This document shows, piece by piece, positions 34,662-43,676 of a DNA stretch of 64,000 nucleotides (position 1 is the first letter of the stretch; each line of letters opens with the position of its first letter). Position numbers and translations under genes: made by a program. Source of the stretch: Oceanospirillaceae bacterium. Lineage in GTDB: Bacteria > Pseudomonadota > Gammaproteobacteria > Pseudomonadales > Balneatricaceae. The notes under the pieces are model-generated. The model was not told the origin of the DNA and ran no database searches. It worked only from the letters and a program-made list of their open reading frames with translations. The stretch is taken from assembly GCA_013215375.1 (NCBI GenBank), contig JABSRB010000010.1, forward strand, positions 124,001-188,000, written 5' to 3'.

Positions 34662-35273
34662 ATGATAGATAAAATTGTCTTAGCCAGCTCCAATAAAGGT
34701 AAGTTAAAAGAGTTCGGCGAAATTTTTGCCAGCATGGATATCCAGCTGATTTCCCAGGGGGAGTTAAATGTTAGCGATGCGGACGAAACTGGCCTCACTT
34801 TTGTCGAAAATGCTATTTTAAAGGCACGTCACGCCTGTGAAGTAACGGGCTTGCCGGCACTTGCCGACGATTCAGGATTAGAAGTAGATGTTTTACAAGG
34901 TGCGCCCGGCATCTATTCATCACGTTATTCCGGTGAGGGCGATGCTGCCAACAATCAAAAGTTATTTAAAGAGCTTGATGGTGTAGCCACTGACAAACGC
35001 AGCGCTAGATTTCGCTGCGCGCTAGTGTTTATGCGCCACGCTAAAGACCCTACGCCGCTGATTTGCCAGGGGACTTTGGAGGGCAGCATTATCGATACCC
35101 TACGCGGTAACGAAGGTTTTGGTTACGACCCATTGTTTTTAGTGGCACCTGAATTAATTGATGGCCGCTCACTCACTTCAGCAGAAATCAGCTCTGTGGA
35201 AAAACATCGTATCAGCCATCGCGGTAAAGCCGTTGCTGAATTTATAACTAAAATAGAAAACTACCTGCGCTAA
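34662..35273 (+). CDS. rdgB: XTP/dITP diphosphatase RdgB
   Basis: 203 residues of the HAM1/RdgB family, which hydrolyses non-canonical purine triphosphates. The start is IVLASSNKGKLKEFGEIF; then ADDSGLEVDVLQGAPGIYSSRYSGEGDAANNQKL, GNEGFGYDPLF and the C-terminal SHRGKA. All substrate and metal residues of those motifs are retained. Its TAA shares a base with the hemW ATG (TAATG), so the two are translationally coupled. The overlap and length are standard for this family and locus. Confidence 0.97.
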   Translation: MIDKIVLASSNKGKLKEFGEIFASMDIQLISQGELNVSDADETGLTFVENAILKARHACEVTGLPALADDSGLEVDVLQGAPGIYSSRYSGEGDAANNQKLFKELDGVATDKRSARFRCALVFMRHAKDPTPLICQGTLEGSIIDTLRGNEGFGYDPLFLVAPELIDGRSLTSAEISSVEKHRISHRGKAVAEFITKIENYLR

Positions 35274-36433
35274 TGAAAGACACTGAACAGCATCCACTGC
35301 CGCCGCTGGCCCTGTACATCCATATTCCCTGGTGTGTACGTAAATGCCCCTACTGCGACTTCAACTCTCACGCGGTACGTGGTGAAATTCCTGAGGCACA
35401 ATATGTTAAAGCGCTACTCGCCGATTTAACGCGAGAGAAAAATGCTGCACAAGGTCGCTCTATTAGCAGTATTTTTATTGGTGGCGGCACGCCTAGCTTG
35501 TTCAGCGCCAAAGGCATTGCCGATATTTTACAAGGTGCTGAAAAAATCGTGCCCTTTGCCAGCAACATAGAAATCACTATGGAGGCAAACCCTGGCACCT
35601 TTGAATCGGAGCGCTTTGCAGGTTTTAAGGCCGCCGGCGTCACCCGTCTCTCCGTGGGTGTACAAAGTTTTAACGACGAACATTTAGTGCAATTAGGCCG
35701 CATACATTCTGGCGCAGAAGCGATTGTGGCTATTGAAGCCGCCGCTAAACTGGGCTTTGCACATTTGAATATTGATTTAATGCACGGTTTGGCCAAACAG
35801 AGTCCCGCTCAGGCGTTACAAGATCTCAGCACTGGCATTGCCCTAGGTAGCGACCATCTCTCTTGGTACCAGCTAACCATTGAGCCCAATACCGAATTTC
35901 ATGCCCGCCCTCCAACATTACCAGATTTAGATACGCTCTGGGATATTCAACAGGAAGGGCAGGCACTAATAGCAGCGGCAGGGTTTGTGCAATATGAAAT
36001 TTCTGCCTATGCAAAAGCGGGTGCTCAAGCGCGACACAATATAAATTACTGGCAGTTCGGTGATTATTTTGGCGTTGGCGCCGGCGCGCACGGCAAGTTG
36101 AGTTTTTGGAACGAAGATAAGTCGCAGTTAGAGATAACTAGACGCTGGAAAAAACGCTCACCCAAAGCTTATCTAAGCAGCGTTGATCCCTTGGGCGGGC
36201 AAAATATTGTAGCCGCCGATGAACTACCTTTCGAGTTTATGATGAACGCCCTAAGACTCACTGAAGGCGCGCCTATGGAATATTATACCCAGCGCACCGG
36301 CCTGCCAATCAGCAGCGTGCAACAAGCACTACAACAAGCACAAGCCAAAGGTTTAATAAAGCCAGGCGATAGAATAGCCCCCACCGAACACGGCGCGCTA
36401 TTCTTAAACGATTTACTAGAATATTTTGTTTAG
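35273..36433 (+). CDS. hemW: Radical SAM heme chaperone HemW
   Basis: 386 residues. The radical-SAM cluster motif is CVRKCPYCDFNSH (Cys22, Cys26, Cys29), with the fourth conserved aromatic/Phe position. GGGTPSLF, TMEANPGTFE, GVTRLSVGVQSFN and NIDLMHGLAKQS are family motifs; the HemN-like C-terminal domain runs from about 290. HemW is a heme-trafficking protein, not the coproporphyrinogen oxidase HemN, and it lacks the N-terminal extension of HemN. It ends the yggS-to-hemW block and is followed by heptamer and repeat C sequence. Confidence 0.95.
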   Translation: MKDTEQHPLPPLALYIHIPWCVRKCPYCDFNSHAVRGEIPEAQYVKALLADLTREKNAAQGRSISSIFIGGGTPSLFSAKGIADILQGAEKIVPFASNIEITMEANPGTFESERFAGFKAAGVTRLSVGVQSFNDEHLVQLGRIHSGAEAIVAIEAAAKLGFAHLNIDLMHGLAKQSPAQALQDLSTGIALGSDHLSWYQLTIEPNTEFHARPPTLPDLDTLWDIQQEGQALIAAAGFVQYEISAYAKAGAQARHNINYWQFGDYFGVGAGAHGKLSFWNEDKSQLEITRRWKKRSPKAYLSSVDPLGGQNIVAADELPFEFMMNALRLTEGAPMEYYTQRTGLPISSVQQALQQAQAKGLIKPGDRIAPTEHGALFLNDLLEYFV

Positions 36434-36639
36434 AGGTCGTTAGTCAGTTCAAGCCAAATTAAATGTTCACACAAGATGATTGTATTAATTTAACTATATC
36501 GCACAAACCTTTTTATTAACCACATATGTCACCGAGAGCAGGCTTTTGATTTTCTCTGTGTAGCGAAGCGCCACTGTGCCCTCTGTGGTAAAATTTCTTT
36601 TGTCTTTTGACTATCGACTAGTAACTGACGACTAATAAC
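36434..36639. repeat. Convergent gap with repeat C copy 2
   Basis: It contains GTTAGTCAGTTCAAGCCAAATTAAATG (given in parts: GTTAGTCAGTTCAA, GCCAAATTAAATG) just after hemW, and TCTCTGTGTAGCGAAGCGCC at 36553-36572. Both parts occur in the same order after ilvE (55291-55459) and the DMT gene (6421-6511). The degenerate heptamer array follows. Confidence 0.75.
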
Positions 36640-36650
36640 CTACGACCCAG
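36602..36650. repeat. Degenerate heptamer array overlapping the yigB stop
   Basis: The units read gtctttt, gactatc, gactagt, aactgac, gactaat, aacctac, gacccag. The TAG stop of yigB (36640-36642, minus strand) lies within it. Confidence 0.55.
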
Positions 36651-37359
36651 ACCTTCTCCCCTCCTCTATCCTTTTAACCGCTCCAGGCAACTCACTAATA
36701 CAAGTGATGCTCTGGTCTGCGCTAAAAGAGTGGTTCCATGGTTGCGTGATCACATTCACCCAGATAGTCGCCATCCCCAATTCCTGTGCGCCCTGTACAT
36801 CAGTTATCGGATTATCGCCAATATGAATGACTTGCTCCGGCTGTAAATTAGTGTGTTCTAACATCGCCTCAAAGATGCCGGGATGTGGTTTTGCAACACC
36901 TACTTGATGCGCATTAAACTCAAAATCTAAGTGCTTGCTCAAGCCCACTTTATCAATTTCAGCATTGCCATTAGTGATAGCTCCCATCAGATAACCTTGT
37001 GCTTTAAGCTGGTCGAGCGCTTTCCATACATAGGGAAAATAATCCACTAACTGGCGCGCCTGTAAGGCGATAGCAAAGCCTTCTGCCGCTAGCAGTGACA
37101 CTTGCGACTTGTTGTAGCCACAACGCGCTAGCGCTATTTGCAAGCCCTTGATCCGTATATCTGTAACACTGTGTGCTAAATGCGGATAATCGGCGACGAC
37201 TTCTTCGCGCAACAATGAAAAGTTCTCCAGTGCAAATTGCTCGGTATAAGCGGGGGCATTCGCCGCTAGCCACTGATACAAAGTGGCATCCATGTTCTTA
37301 ATGACAGGTCGGATATCCCAGAAGGTATCATCTAAATCAAAACTTAAGCACTTAATCAT
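36640..37359 (-). CDS. yigB: HAD-superfamily hydrolase, YigB type
   Basis: 239 residues. Motif I FDLDDTFWD has Asp8 and Asp10; motif II is ITNG; the motif III lysine is in GVAKPHPGIF; motif IV is HIGDNPITDVQGA. The C1 helical cap lies between motifs I and II. YigB proteins dephosphorylate FMN and other small phosphoesters in E. coli. It overlaps the end of xerC by 8 bp and closes the lptM-lysA-dapF-DUF484-xerC-yigB order that is conserved in gammaproteobacteria, which supports the name. Confidence 0.88.
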   Translation of the reverse strand: MIKCLSFDLDDTFWDIRPVIKNMDATLYQWLAANAPAYTEQFALENFSLLREEVVADYPHLAHSVTDIRIKGLQIALARCGYNKSQVSLLAAEGFAIALQARQLVDYFPYVWKALDQLKAQGYLMGAITNGNAEIDKVGLSKHLDFEFNAHQVGVAKPHPGIFEAMLEHTNLQPEQVIHIGDNPITDVQGAQELGMATIWVNVITQPWNHSFSADQSITCISELPGAVKRIEEGRRSGS

Positions 37360-38236
37360 GTTTATCTGCCTTTAAAGAAAGCTGTTGATAGGTTGCCAGC
37401 AAACTCGCGCTGCGGGAATCGTCATTGCGGCTATTAACCGGCACTACGATTTTGTTGGCATGTAGCGCGTCCTCTTGCCGAAATAGAAAATCACGTTGTA
37501 ACATCTTTGCCGTTAAAGCAGAGATACCACGCAATCGACCTACTTTATTAATCACCAATTGCACTGCACGCAAACTCAGTCGTCTACCTCTTTGAGAGAT
37601 AAACAATCCCTGATCGTAAGTGACGATAGCAACGCGCTCACTAAGCCATTCCTGTAAGGTAGCTAAAGAGCCAGAGGGTAGCTCAAAACTGCTATTGGCA
37701 ATGCCTCTTTGGCTTATGTGTAATTGACTATTGGCCAAATCTACCGAGAAAAGATCTAACTGCAACAGCTGAGGAAGCGTAATTTTACAGTTAAGCACTA
37801 TCGTCAAAATGGCCTTATCACGACGGGCAATGAAATTTTCTGCGCTATAATCCAGTAGCTGTTGGTGGTCAATATCCACCATGGCTGGTGTGTGGGAGGT
37901 TTTCTGTACTGATTCATACCCAACTAAAGGGTCAATATCAAGTAATGACTGGCGCCGAAGAAAATCAAAAAAACCGCGCAAGCTACTGTATCGACGAGCG
38001 ATGGTCGCTTTACTTAGCGTTGGAAATTGCACATCATTTAAAAAAGCCTGCGCTTGCACACAGCTAATGTCGGCCCAACTGAGCAGACGATAGTCTGCAA
38101 TAAAACCACAAAACAGCGTCAAATCACTGCGATAATTAATCAAACTACTATCGCTGATGCGCCGCTGGTGTTGTAGGTAACGTAGATAGTCTTCGATGGG
38201 GGTGATTAAACTAGTGCTTGGTTTAAAAGATCCCAT
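37352..38236 (-). CDS. xerC: XerC-like tyrosine recombinase with degenerate active site
   Basis: 294 residues at the conserved xerC position. The N-terminal SAM-like core-binding domain (about 13-115, IEDYLRYLQHQRRISDSSL and LRGFFDFLRRQSLL) is well kept. In the catalytic domain the residues expected to do chemistry are not: the first Arg (TGLRxSEL in XerC) aligns with Thr153, the HxLRH box reads KMLQR (244-248) and the next His aligns with Ser274. Only the likely nucleophile Tyr283 (ATYQQL) remains. The frame is intact and its length normal, so it is not an obvious pseudogene. It may have lost recombinase activity while keeping DNA or XerD binding. It starts 12 bp after the DUF484 stop. Confidence 0.82.
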   Translation of the reverse strand: MGSFKPSTSLITPIEDYLRYLQHQRRISDSSLINYRSDLTLFCGFIADYRLLSWADISCVQAQAFLNDVQFPTLSKATIARRYSSLRGFFDFLRRQSLLDIDPLVGYESVQKTSHTPAMVDIDHQQLLDYSAENFIARRDKAILTIVLNCKITLPQLLQLDLFSVDLANSQLHISQRGIANSSFELPSGSLATLQEWLSERVAIVTYDQGLFISQRGRRLSLRAVQLVINKVGRLRGISALTAKMLQRDFLFRQEDALHANKIVVPVNSRNDDSRSASLLATYQQLSLKADKHD

Positions 38237-38248
38237 CTTGAATAAATA

Positions 38249-38962
38249 CTAGCTAATATTATCTTGTTTGGAATGCAATATGCGACTGGCGACACGGCTC
38301 AGAACTTCTCCTACGTAGCTTAAGAACATAGTGCCCTGGCTGCTTTGGAAATACTCCGCATCGTAGCTACCTATGCCCAGCAGTCCGATAGTTTCACCTT
38401 GCACTAGTGGGATAACCGCCGCCGATTGAATCATCGGGGCGCGATCAGCAAAGAGAAAGTGATTTTCAGCGGCGGATAAGTTTCCGCAGCTCGGTATATT
38501 TGACAGCATTAACGGCTCGACAATACCTGCCATTTCGCGCGGCATCATACGACGGTTGTTGACCGTTAGCTGATTGTCGGAAAATAAAATCAGTGAAGTT
38601 GCATCGCCAAAAAAATCCCGACACAAGCTCTCTTCCAATGCATCGCCTAAATCATCAAGGCTCTGGGCATCTAGTAGTGCCAATACCATGCGCTTGGTTT
38701 TTTCAAACTGCACATCGTTGTGTCGTGCTGCATCGCAAAAATCAGATAAGTGTAAGGTCAGCTTCTTATTTTTCTCACGCAGCATGGATGACTGACGCTC
38801 GACAAATGATACTGCACTACCAGATTCATGTGGCACCACCAGCACTTCTAACAAGTGTTGATATTCCACGAAAAAATCTGAATCTGTTTTCAAGTACTCA
38901 GCAACTTGCTCGCGAGTTAAGCTGATAGCATCACTTGGTGACTGATTTTCTGGGTTACTCAT
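38249..38962 (-). CDS. DUF484 protein (GAF-like domain)
   Basis: 237 residues. An N-terminal helical region (about 12-75, EQVAEYLKTDSDFFVEY) and a coiled coil lead to a GAF-like domain (about 90-230). It is the DUF484 family encoded between dapF and xerC in most gammaproteobacteria; function unknown. ATG overlaps the dapF stop by 4 bp. The conserved position argues for a link with XerC, but that is only inference. Confidence 0.9.
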   Translation of the reverse strand: MSNPENQSPSDAISLTREQVAEYLKTDSDFFVEYQHLLEVLVVPHESGSAVSFVERQSSMLREKNKKLTLHLSDFCDAARHNDVQFEKTKRMVLALLDAQSLDDLGDALEESLCRDFFGDATSLILFSDNQLTVNNRRMMPREMAGIVEPLMLSNIPSCGNLSAAENHFLFADRAPMIQSAAVIPLVQGETIGLLGIGSYDAEYFQSSQGTMFLSYVGEVLSRVASRILHSKQDNIS

Positions 38963-39792
38963 ACAAACATCTTTCCTTCAAATACATTAGTGGCTGGTCC
39001 TGTCATAATCACAGGATCAGTATCCCCTGCATCCCAAAATATTTCTAAGCTGCCACCAGTGACATTTACTGTCACTTTCGCATCCAGCAATCCGAGTTTT
39101 CTCCCGGCAACGACTGCCGCACAAGCACCGGTGCCGCATGCTAGAGTTTCACCGACAGAGCGTTCATAAACACGGAGTTTAATTTCACTGCGACTGACAA
39201 TTTGCATAAAGCCAATGTTGGCACTCTCAGGAAAAACGCCCTGCTGTTGTATTGCAATACCTAAGCGTTCAACGGCTGCAGTAGCGACATCGTCGACCAC
39301 TAACACACCGTGTGGATTACCCATGGAAACCGCTGATATTTGCAGTGTTTGATGATCAATTTGCAACGGATAGCTAGCTTGTTGCTGCTCGGCAATAAAA
39401 GGAATCTGCGCTGGCGTTAATATCGGCGGGCCCATATTCACTTCCACCTGGCGGTCATCACGTATCGTCAACAGCATATTGCCTTTAGCTGTTTCGACAT
39501 TTAACTGCGTTTTAGCACTTAAGCGTTTGTCTCTCACAAACAACGCAAAGCAGCGCGCACCGTTGCCGCAGTGTTCAACTTCAGAGCCATCACTGTTAAA
39601 AATGCGATAGCGAAAGTCCATATCCGGGTTGGAGGGAATCTCAATGATCAACAATTGATCAAAACCAACTCCCAGCTTGCGATCTCCCAAACGTTTTACC
39701 ATTGCCGGGTTAAATTTGTAGCGCTGGGTGACTAAATCAACCACCATAAAGTCATTGCCAAGCCCGTGCATTTTGGTAAAACGTAATAACAT
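38959..39792 (-). CDS. dapF: Diaminopimelate epimerase
   Basis: 277 residues. The two catalytic cysteines are visible: Cys75 in EHCGNGARC and Cys219 in TLACGTGACA. The N-terminal FTKMHGLGNDF and VVDLVTQ are family signatures. It converts LL- to meso-diaminopimelate for lysine and peptidoglycan synthesis in the cytoplasm. It is separated from lysA by 272 bp of repeat sequence and overlaps DUF484 by 4 bp. The start is ATG at 39792. Confidence 0.97.
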   Translation of the reverse strand: MLLRFTKMHGLGNDFMVVDLVTQRYKFNPAMVKRLGDRKLGVGFDQLLIIEIPSNPDMDFRYRIFNSDGSEVEHCGNGARCFALFVRDKRLSAKTQLNVETAKGNMLLTIRDDRQVEVNMGPPILTPAQIPFIAEQQQASYPLQIDHQTLQISAVSMGNPHGVLVVDDVATAAVERLGIAIQQQGVFPESANIGFMQIVSRSEIKLRVYERSVGETLACGTGACAAVVAGRKLGLLDAKVTVNVTGGSLEIFWDAGDTDPVIMTGPATNVFEGKMFV

Positions 39793-40064
39793 TGTACTGT
39801 CCAGTTCTCTTATGATTTCTACTTAACGACTAGGTTATGCAGAGATCTATTCTTGATTAATAAAGCTACTATGCCCACTTAATACTTAATTGATACCTCA
39901 GCATAACGTAGCGAACGAAGATAAGACAAGGCAAAAATCGGCGAAATAGCGGAGTTTACAGATGTAAATGAGCATTTCTAGGATGATTTAAGCACTACTT
40001 AATTCATCTTTATTGAGCCGGTTTTTAACCCCGTATTTTCGGGTGCAGTAGTTATGCTAGGTCT
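39793..40064. other. Repeat-filled gap between lysA and dapF
   Basis: It holds a TIR-bearing element (39896-40061) containing a copy of repeat B. A further fragment, GGTTATGCAGAGATC, lies at about 39832-39846, resembling the same ends. No gene is seen; the dapF promoter must lie here or upstream of lysA. Confidence 0.6.
39896..40061. mobile_element. Small TIR-bearing repeat element with repeat B nested inside
   Basis: The ends CCTCAGCATAAC and GTTATGCTAGG are inverted copies (AGCATAAC core). The inside carries GACAAGGCAAAAATCGGCG and GAGTTTACAGATGTAAATGAGC, sequences I recall as common in intergenic repeats of marine gammaproteobacteria. The 35-bp repeat B (39982-40015) interrupts it between GAGCATTTC and GAGCCGG. 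It ends 3 bp before the lysA stop. It has no coding capacity. Confidence 0.65.
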
Positions 40065-41327
40065 CTAATTAGGTAGTAATTTCTCACCTTTGATCAAATC
40101 GGCAAAGCTCTCGCGCGCACGTATTTCATATGCTTGATTATCGTCAACCATTACCTCAGCAGCGCGTGTTCTAGTGTTGTAGTTAGAACTCATAGTAAAA
40201 CCGTAGGCACCGGCTGAACACACCGCTAACACATCCCCAGCACAGAGACTAAGTTCGCGATCTTTACCGAGAAAATCACCGGTTTCGCACACGGGACCGA
40301 CGATATCATAACGGTGTTTAACCGCATCTGTACTGCCTGCTTCGCGCAGCATTAAAGGGACTATTTCAAGGTAGGCGCTATACAGTGCCGGGCGCAACAT
40401 ATCGTTCATCGCCGCATCGACAATGGCAAAATTTTTGCTCTCATTGTGCTTTAGGTATTCAACTTCTGTCAGCAATACCCCAGCATTGGCCACAATAGAG
40501 CGACCAGGTTCAAAAATTAGCTTTAGAGGTCTGTCGCCTATTTTTTCAAGCACAGCAGCAATATATTCACCTGGAGTTGGCGGTACTTCGTCGGTGTAAC
40601 AAACACCTAATCCGCCGCCCAAGTCTAAGTGTTCAATACTAATGCCCGCTTCTTGAAGCTGGTCTATTAATGTTAATAACTTGTCCATCGCGTCCATAAA
40701 AGGCGCTATTTCAGTCAATTGACTGCCAATATGACAATCCATACCGATAATTTTTACGTGCTTTAAACTGGCGGCGCGCTGGTATATACGCAGCGCATCA
40801 TCGATGGCGATGCCAAATTTATTTTCTTTTAATCCGGTGGATATATAAGGGTGGGTACCCGCATCTACATTGGGGTTAACCCGAAAAGAGATCGGCGCCA
40901 CTTTGCCCTGTTGCGCTGCCACTTGATCGATACGTTCAAGCTCAGCTTCGGATTCTATATTAAAGCAGTGAATACCCACTTCTAAGGCGCGTCTAATTTC
41001 AACCGACTGCTTGGATACTCCTGAAAAAACCACTCGCTCAGCTTTACCACCGGCTTTTAATACACGTTCTAATTCGCCTTGTGATACCACATCAAAGCCT
41101 GCACCTAAGCGCGCGAGGATATTTAACACGGCCAAATTACTGTTGGCTTTAATCGCAAAACAAACCATGTCATCGCGCCCTTCTAACGCATTGGCATAAG
41201 CTAAATAAGCGACTTCAATAGCCTCTCTAGAATAGACATAGGTCGGGGTACCGAACTGGCGAGCCACTTCGCTCAGAGGCAGGTTTTCACAGTGCAGTTT
41301 ATTATCGCGGTACTCAAAGCTATCCAT
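40065..41327 (-). CDS. lysA: Diaminopimelate decarboxylase
   Basis: 420 residues of the fold-III PLP decarboxylases. The PLP lysine is Lys60 (CFAIKANSNL); DLGGGLGVCYTDE, FEPGRSIVANAGVL and GPVCETGDFLGKDREL are family motifs, the Cys in CETGD completing the substrate site. It makes lysine from meso-DAP. It lies directly downstream of lptM (36 bp), as in many relatives. The start is ATG at 41327. Confidence 0.97.
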   Translation of the reverse strand: MDSFEYRDNKLHCENLPLSEVARQFGTPTYVYSREAIEVAYLAYANALEGRDDMVCFAIKANSNLAVLNILARLGAGFDVVSQGELERVLKAGGKAERVVFSGVSKQSVEIRRALEVGIHCFNIESEAELERIDQVAAQQGKVAPISFRVNPNVDAGTHPYISTGLKENKFGIAIDDALRIYQRAASLKHVKIIGMDCHIGSQLTEIAPFMDAMDKLLTLIDQLQEAGISIEHLDLGGGLGVCYTDEVPPTPGEYIAAVLEKIGDRPLKLIFEPGRSIVANAGVLLTEVEYLKHNESKNFAIVDAAMNDMLRPALYSAYLEIVPLMLREAGSTDAVKHRYDIVGPVCETGDFLGKDRELSLCAGDVLAVCSAGAYGFTMSSNYNTRTRAAEVMVDDNQAYEIRARESFADLIKGEKLLPN

Positions 41328-41363
41328 CTATTTTTTCGCCTTCATGTTAAATTCTATGCTACT

Positions 41364-41522
41364 TTATTCGCCCTGAGGCTGTTCAGCAGTTTCACTACTG
41401 TTTACTTGCTCAGCCTTTTCCAGATACAGCGCGCCTTTTTGGCCACAAGCTGCCAGCAATAAAATACTGGTAAACGCTGTGAGCTTCAATAACTGTTGGC
41501 TCTTTTTTACGCATATCATCAT
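41364..41522 (-). CDS. lptM: LPS translocon maturation lipoprotein LptM (YifL family)
   Basis: A small 52-residue gene. It reads as a basic N-terminus, a hydrophobic stretch LLKLTAFTSILLLAACG, lipobox LAAC with Cys26, then GQKGALYLEK, the signature of LptM/YifL proteins that assist LptD maturation in E. coli. The tail is short and acidic. Its position directly upstream of lysA is the standard one (lppL-lysA in Pseudomonas). Two consecutive ATG codons are possible starts; the first is used. Confidence 0.9.
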   Translation of the reverse strand: MMICVKKSQQLLKLTAFTSILLLAACGQKGALYLEKAEQVNSSETAEQPQGE

Positions 41523-41605
41523 GTTTTTTATCCTGTTTCAGTAATGTACTAAAAAGCTGATGATTATAGCGAATTTATCGCCTCACATCTGCTCCTTTTG
41601 CATAG

Positions 41606-42895
41606 TTAGTGCGCAGTGTTTTTCTCTAGCGTGGCCAGCAACACCCGCTCAATACTATGCAAAAGTATTTGAGTAGCTCCACGCTGTGACTCCACATGTG
41701 CTTTAGCGCTGTTACTCATTGCTGTTATTCGCTCTGGGGCGGCAAATAGAGCTTGCAGCTGCACTTGTAAAGCGGCGTAATCCGCTACGCTGCGCATCCC
41801 ACCAGCAGCTTCAAGGGCGGGACAGATCACCGAAAAGTTGTACTGCTCGGGTCCCATCAATACAGCAGTGGCAACACTCGCAGGCTCTATGGGATTTTGC
41901 CCGCCAACACTGATGAAACTGCCACCCACTATCGCCACATCGGCCACGGCATATAACATGCCCAACTCACCCATGGTATCGCCAATATAGATCTGGCAGG
42001 TTTTGTTAGGAGCCGACTCTGAACGTTTGAGTACTTGGGAGGAATAATTGCCGGCGAGTTCCGCCACCGCTTTAAAACGTTCCGGATGACGTGGCACGAT
42101 GATTAACAGTAAATTGGGCTGTGACTGCCAAAGCGCGGCCATCTGTTCTAGTACCCCATACTCTTCACTCTCGTGGGAGCTGCCCAAAATAAGCACGGGG
42201 CGAGCGCCTATTTGCTCTCGCAGTAATTGCACTTTGGCTGGTATTTTTGCATCTATTTCTAAGTCGAATTTGATACTCCCGCTTATTAATAAGTTTTCTG
42301 CGGGTAGCCCCAGCTGGGTAAATCGATCGCCATCGATTTTATATTGAGCGACTAACAGCGAGATCTGGCGCAACATTGGTTTGCTTAACACTGAAACTTT
42401 GGCATAACCCGCTGCCGATTTCTCTGACATGCGTCCATTGGCTAACATCACCGGTATGCCACGCGCTGCGCATTTGGCTAACATATTCGGCCACAACTCG
42501 GTTTCAACGATCAATAATCCCAATGGCCGTTGGCGGGTTAAAAACCGGCTCACGGCGCCAGGCTGATCGTAGGGGCAGTACTGGTGCCACAGCTGTGGAA
42601 AATCTTTAAATAGTTTGGCTACTCTATCGGCACCTGTAGGGGTCGAGGTTGTCACTAAAATGGGTAATTCTGGATAACAAACCAGCAGTTGTTTGAGCAC
42701 AGGCGTTATGGCGACCACTTCCCCTACGGACACTGCATGTACCCAAAGTGGGGCGGTCTCTGACGTTTTTTCGGCAAAGCCAAAGCGCTCGCCTATGCGT
42801 TGGCGGTACGCAGGTGCTTGTTTTCCACGGCGCCACAACTTTAATAATAACAGCGGCGTTATCAGGTAAAAAAAACAACTGTAGATCAATCGCAA
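41606..42895 (-). CDS. waaA: 3-deoxy-D-manno-octulosonic acid transferase
   Basis: 429 residues of the GT-B fold Kdo transferase that adds Kdo to lipid IVA at the inner membrane. An N-terminal membrane anchor (1-20) precedes GERFGF, WVHAVSVGEVVA (the catalytic Glu), LIVETELWPNM and LANGRMSEKSA. The C-terminal half has PRHPERF and GGSFISVGGQNPIEPA. It lies between lptM and gmhA, divergent from the latter. The length is normal. Confidence 0.96.
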   Translation of the reverse strand: MRLIYSCFFYLITPLLLLKLWRRGKQAPAYRQRIGERFGFAEKTSETAPLWVHAVSVGEVVAITPVLKQLLVCYPELPILVTTSTPTGADRVAKLFKDFPQLWHQYCPYDQPGAVSRFLTRQRPLGLLIVETELWPNMLAKCAARGIPVMLANGRMSEKSAAGYAKVSVLSKPMLRQISLLVAQYKIDGDRFTQLGLPAENLLISGSIKFDLEIDAKIPAKVQLLREQIGARPVLILGSSHESEEYGVLEQMAALWQSQPNLLLIIVPRHPERFKAVAELAGNYSSQVLKRSESAPNKTCQIYIGDTMGELGMLYAVADVAIVGGSFISVGGQNPIEPASVATAVLMGPEQYNFSVICPALEAAGGMRSVADYAALQVQLQALFAAPERITAMSNSAKAHVESQRGATQILLHSIERVLLATLEKNTAH

Positions 42896-43096
42896 CAGAC
42901 TCGCTCCTAGCCAGTGATAGAGAATGGTGGATTATAGTTTATCGCGCCCGCCAGATCAGTTAGAATTTACGCAATTAATCAACAACTCCGTAGCAAGCTG
43001 CGGATAATGAATTCGCTGATGATTTAAGCTCCGCCTAATTCATCTCTATTAAAAGCGTTCATTCTGACTTCTCTCTACTCTAGAGGCACTACCTAC
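42896..43096. other. Divergent waaA / gmhA region with repeat B copy 3
   Basis: Repeat B copy 3 is at 43018-43052, GATGATTTAAGCTCCGCC then TAATTCATCTCTATTAAA. Promoters for both genes must lie here; none is clear enough to place. Confidence 0.55.
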
Positions 43097-43666
43097 ATGT
43101 CGACATATTTAAATGCTCTCGAGCGCCACCAGCAGCTGTTTCAAAACATGACGCAGTGCGAGAGCGCTCTGCAACTATTAGCCGACCAAGTCGATGCATG
43201 CTTTGCCAGTGGTGGAAAGCTATTGTTCATCGGTAATGGTGGTAGCGCCGCTGACGCTCAGCATCTAGCCACTGAATTTGTAATACGCTACAAGGAAGAG
43301 CGAGCACCATTAGCCGCTATAGCACTCACCACCGATACTTCAATGTTAACAGCTCATGCTAATGACTTTTCTTACGATACCGTATTTAGTCGCCAAGTAG
43401 CCGCTCTGGCTAGGCCTGAGGATATTTTGATTGGTATCTCCACCTCTGGTAATAGTGCCAATATCATTGATGCTATTCAAACCGCACAAGCCATCGGCAC
43501 TAACACTTGGGCCTGGACAGGTCAGAGCGGCGGTAAGTTAAAGGCTATCGCCGACCACTTATTAGCGATCCCCGCGACCGAGACTGCTCGTGTGCAAGAG
43601 GCGCATATCTTTGCCGGCCACTGGCTCTGTGAAGATGCGGACCGCCGAGCGCTCGCCAGAGGCTAG
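43097..43666 (+). CDS. gmhA: Sedoheptulose 7-phosphate isomerase (SIS domain)
   Basis: 189 residues with a single SIS domain: LFIGNGGSAADAQHLATEF (43-61), a Ser-rich LIGISTSGNSANI and HIFAGHWLCEDADR near the C-terminus. It makes D-glycero-D-manno-heptose 7-phosphate, the first step of ADP-heptose synthesis for LPS core. It is followed 10 bp later by gmhB, the fourth-step phosphatase (hldE, at 46272, covers the two kinase/transferase steps). The start is ATG at 43097. Confidence 0.93.
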   Translation: MSTYLNALERHQQLFQNMTQCESALQLLADQVDACFASGGKLLFIGNGGSAADAQHLATEFVIRYKEERAPLAAIALTTDTSMLTAHANDFSYDTVFSRQVAALARPEDILIGISTSGNSANIIDAIQTAQAIGTNTWAWTGQSGGKLKAIADHLLAIPATETARVQEAHIFAGHWLCEDADRRALARG

Positions 43667-43676
43667 TGACAAAAAA

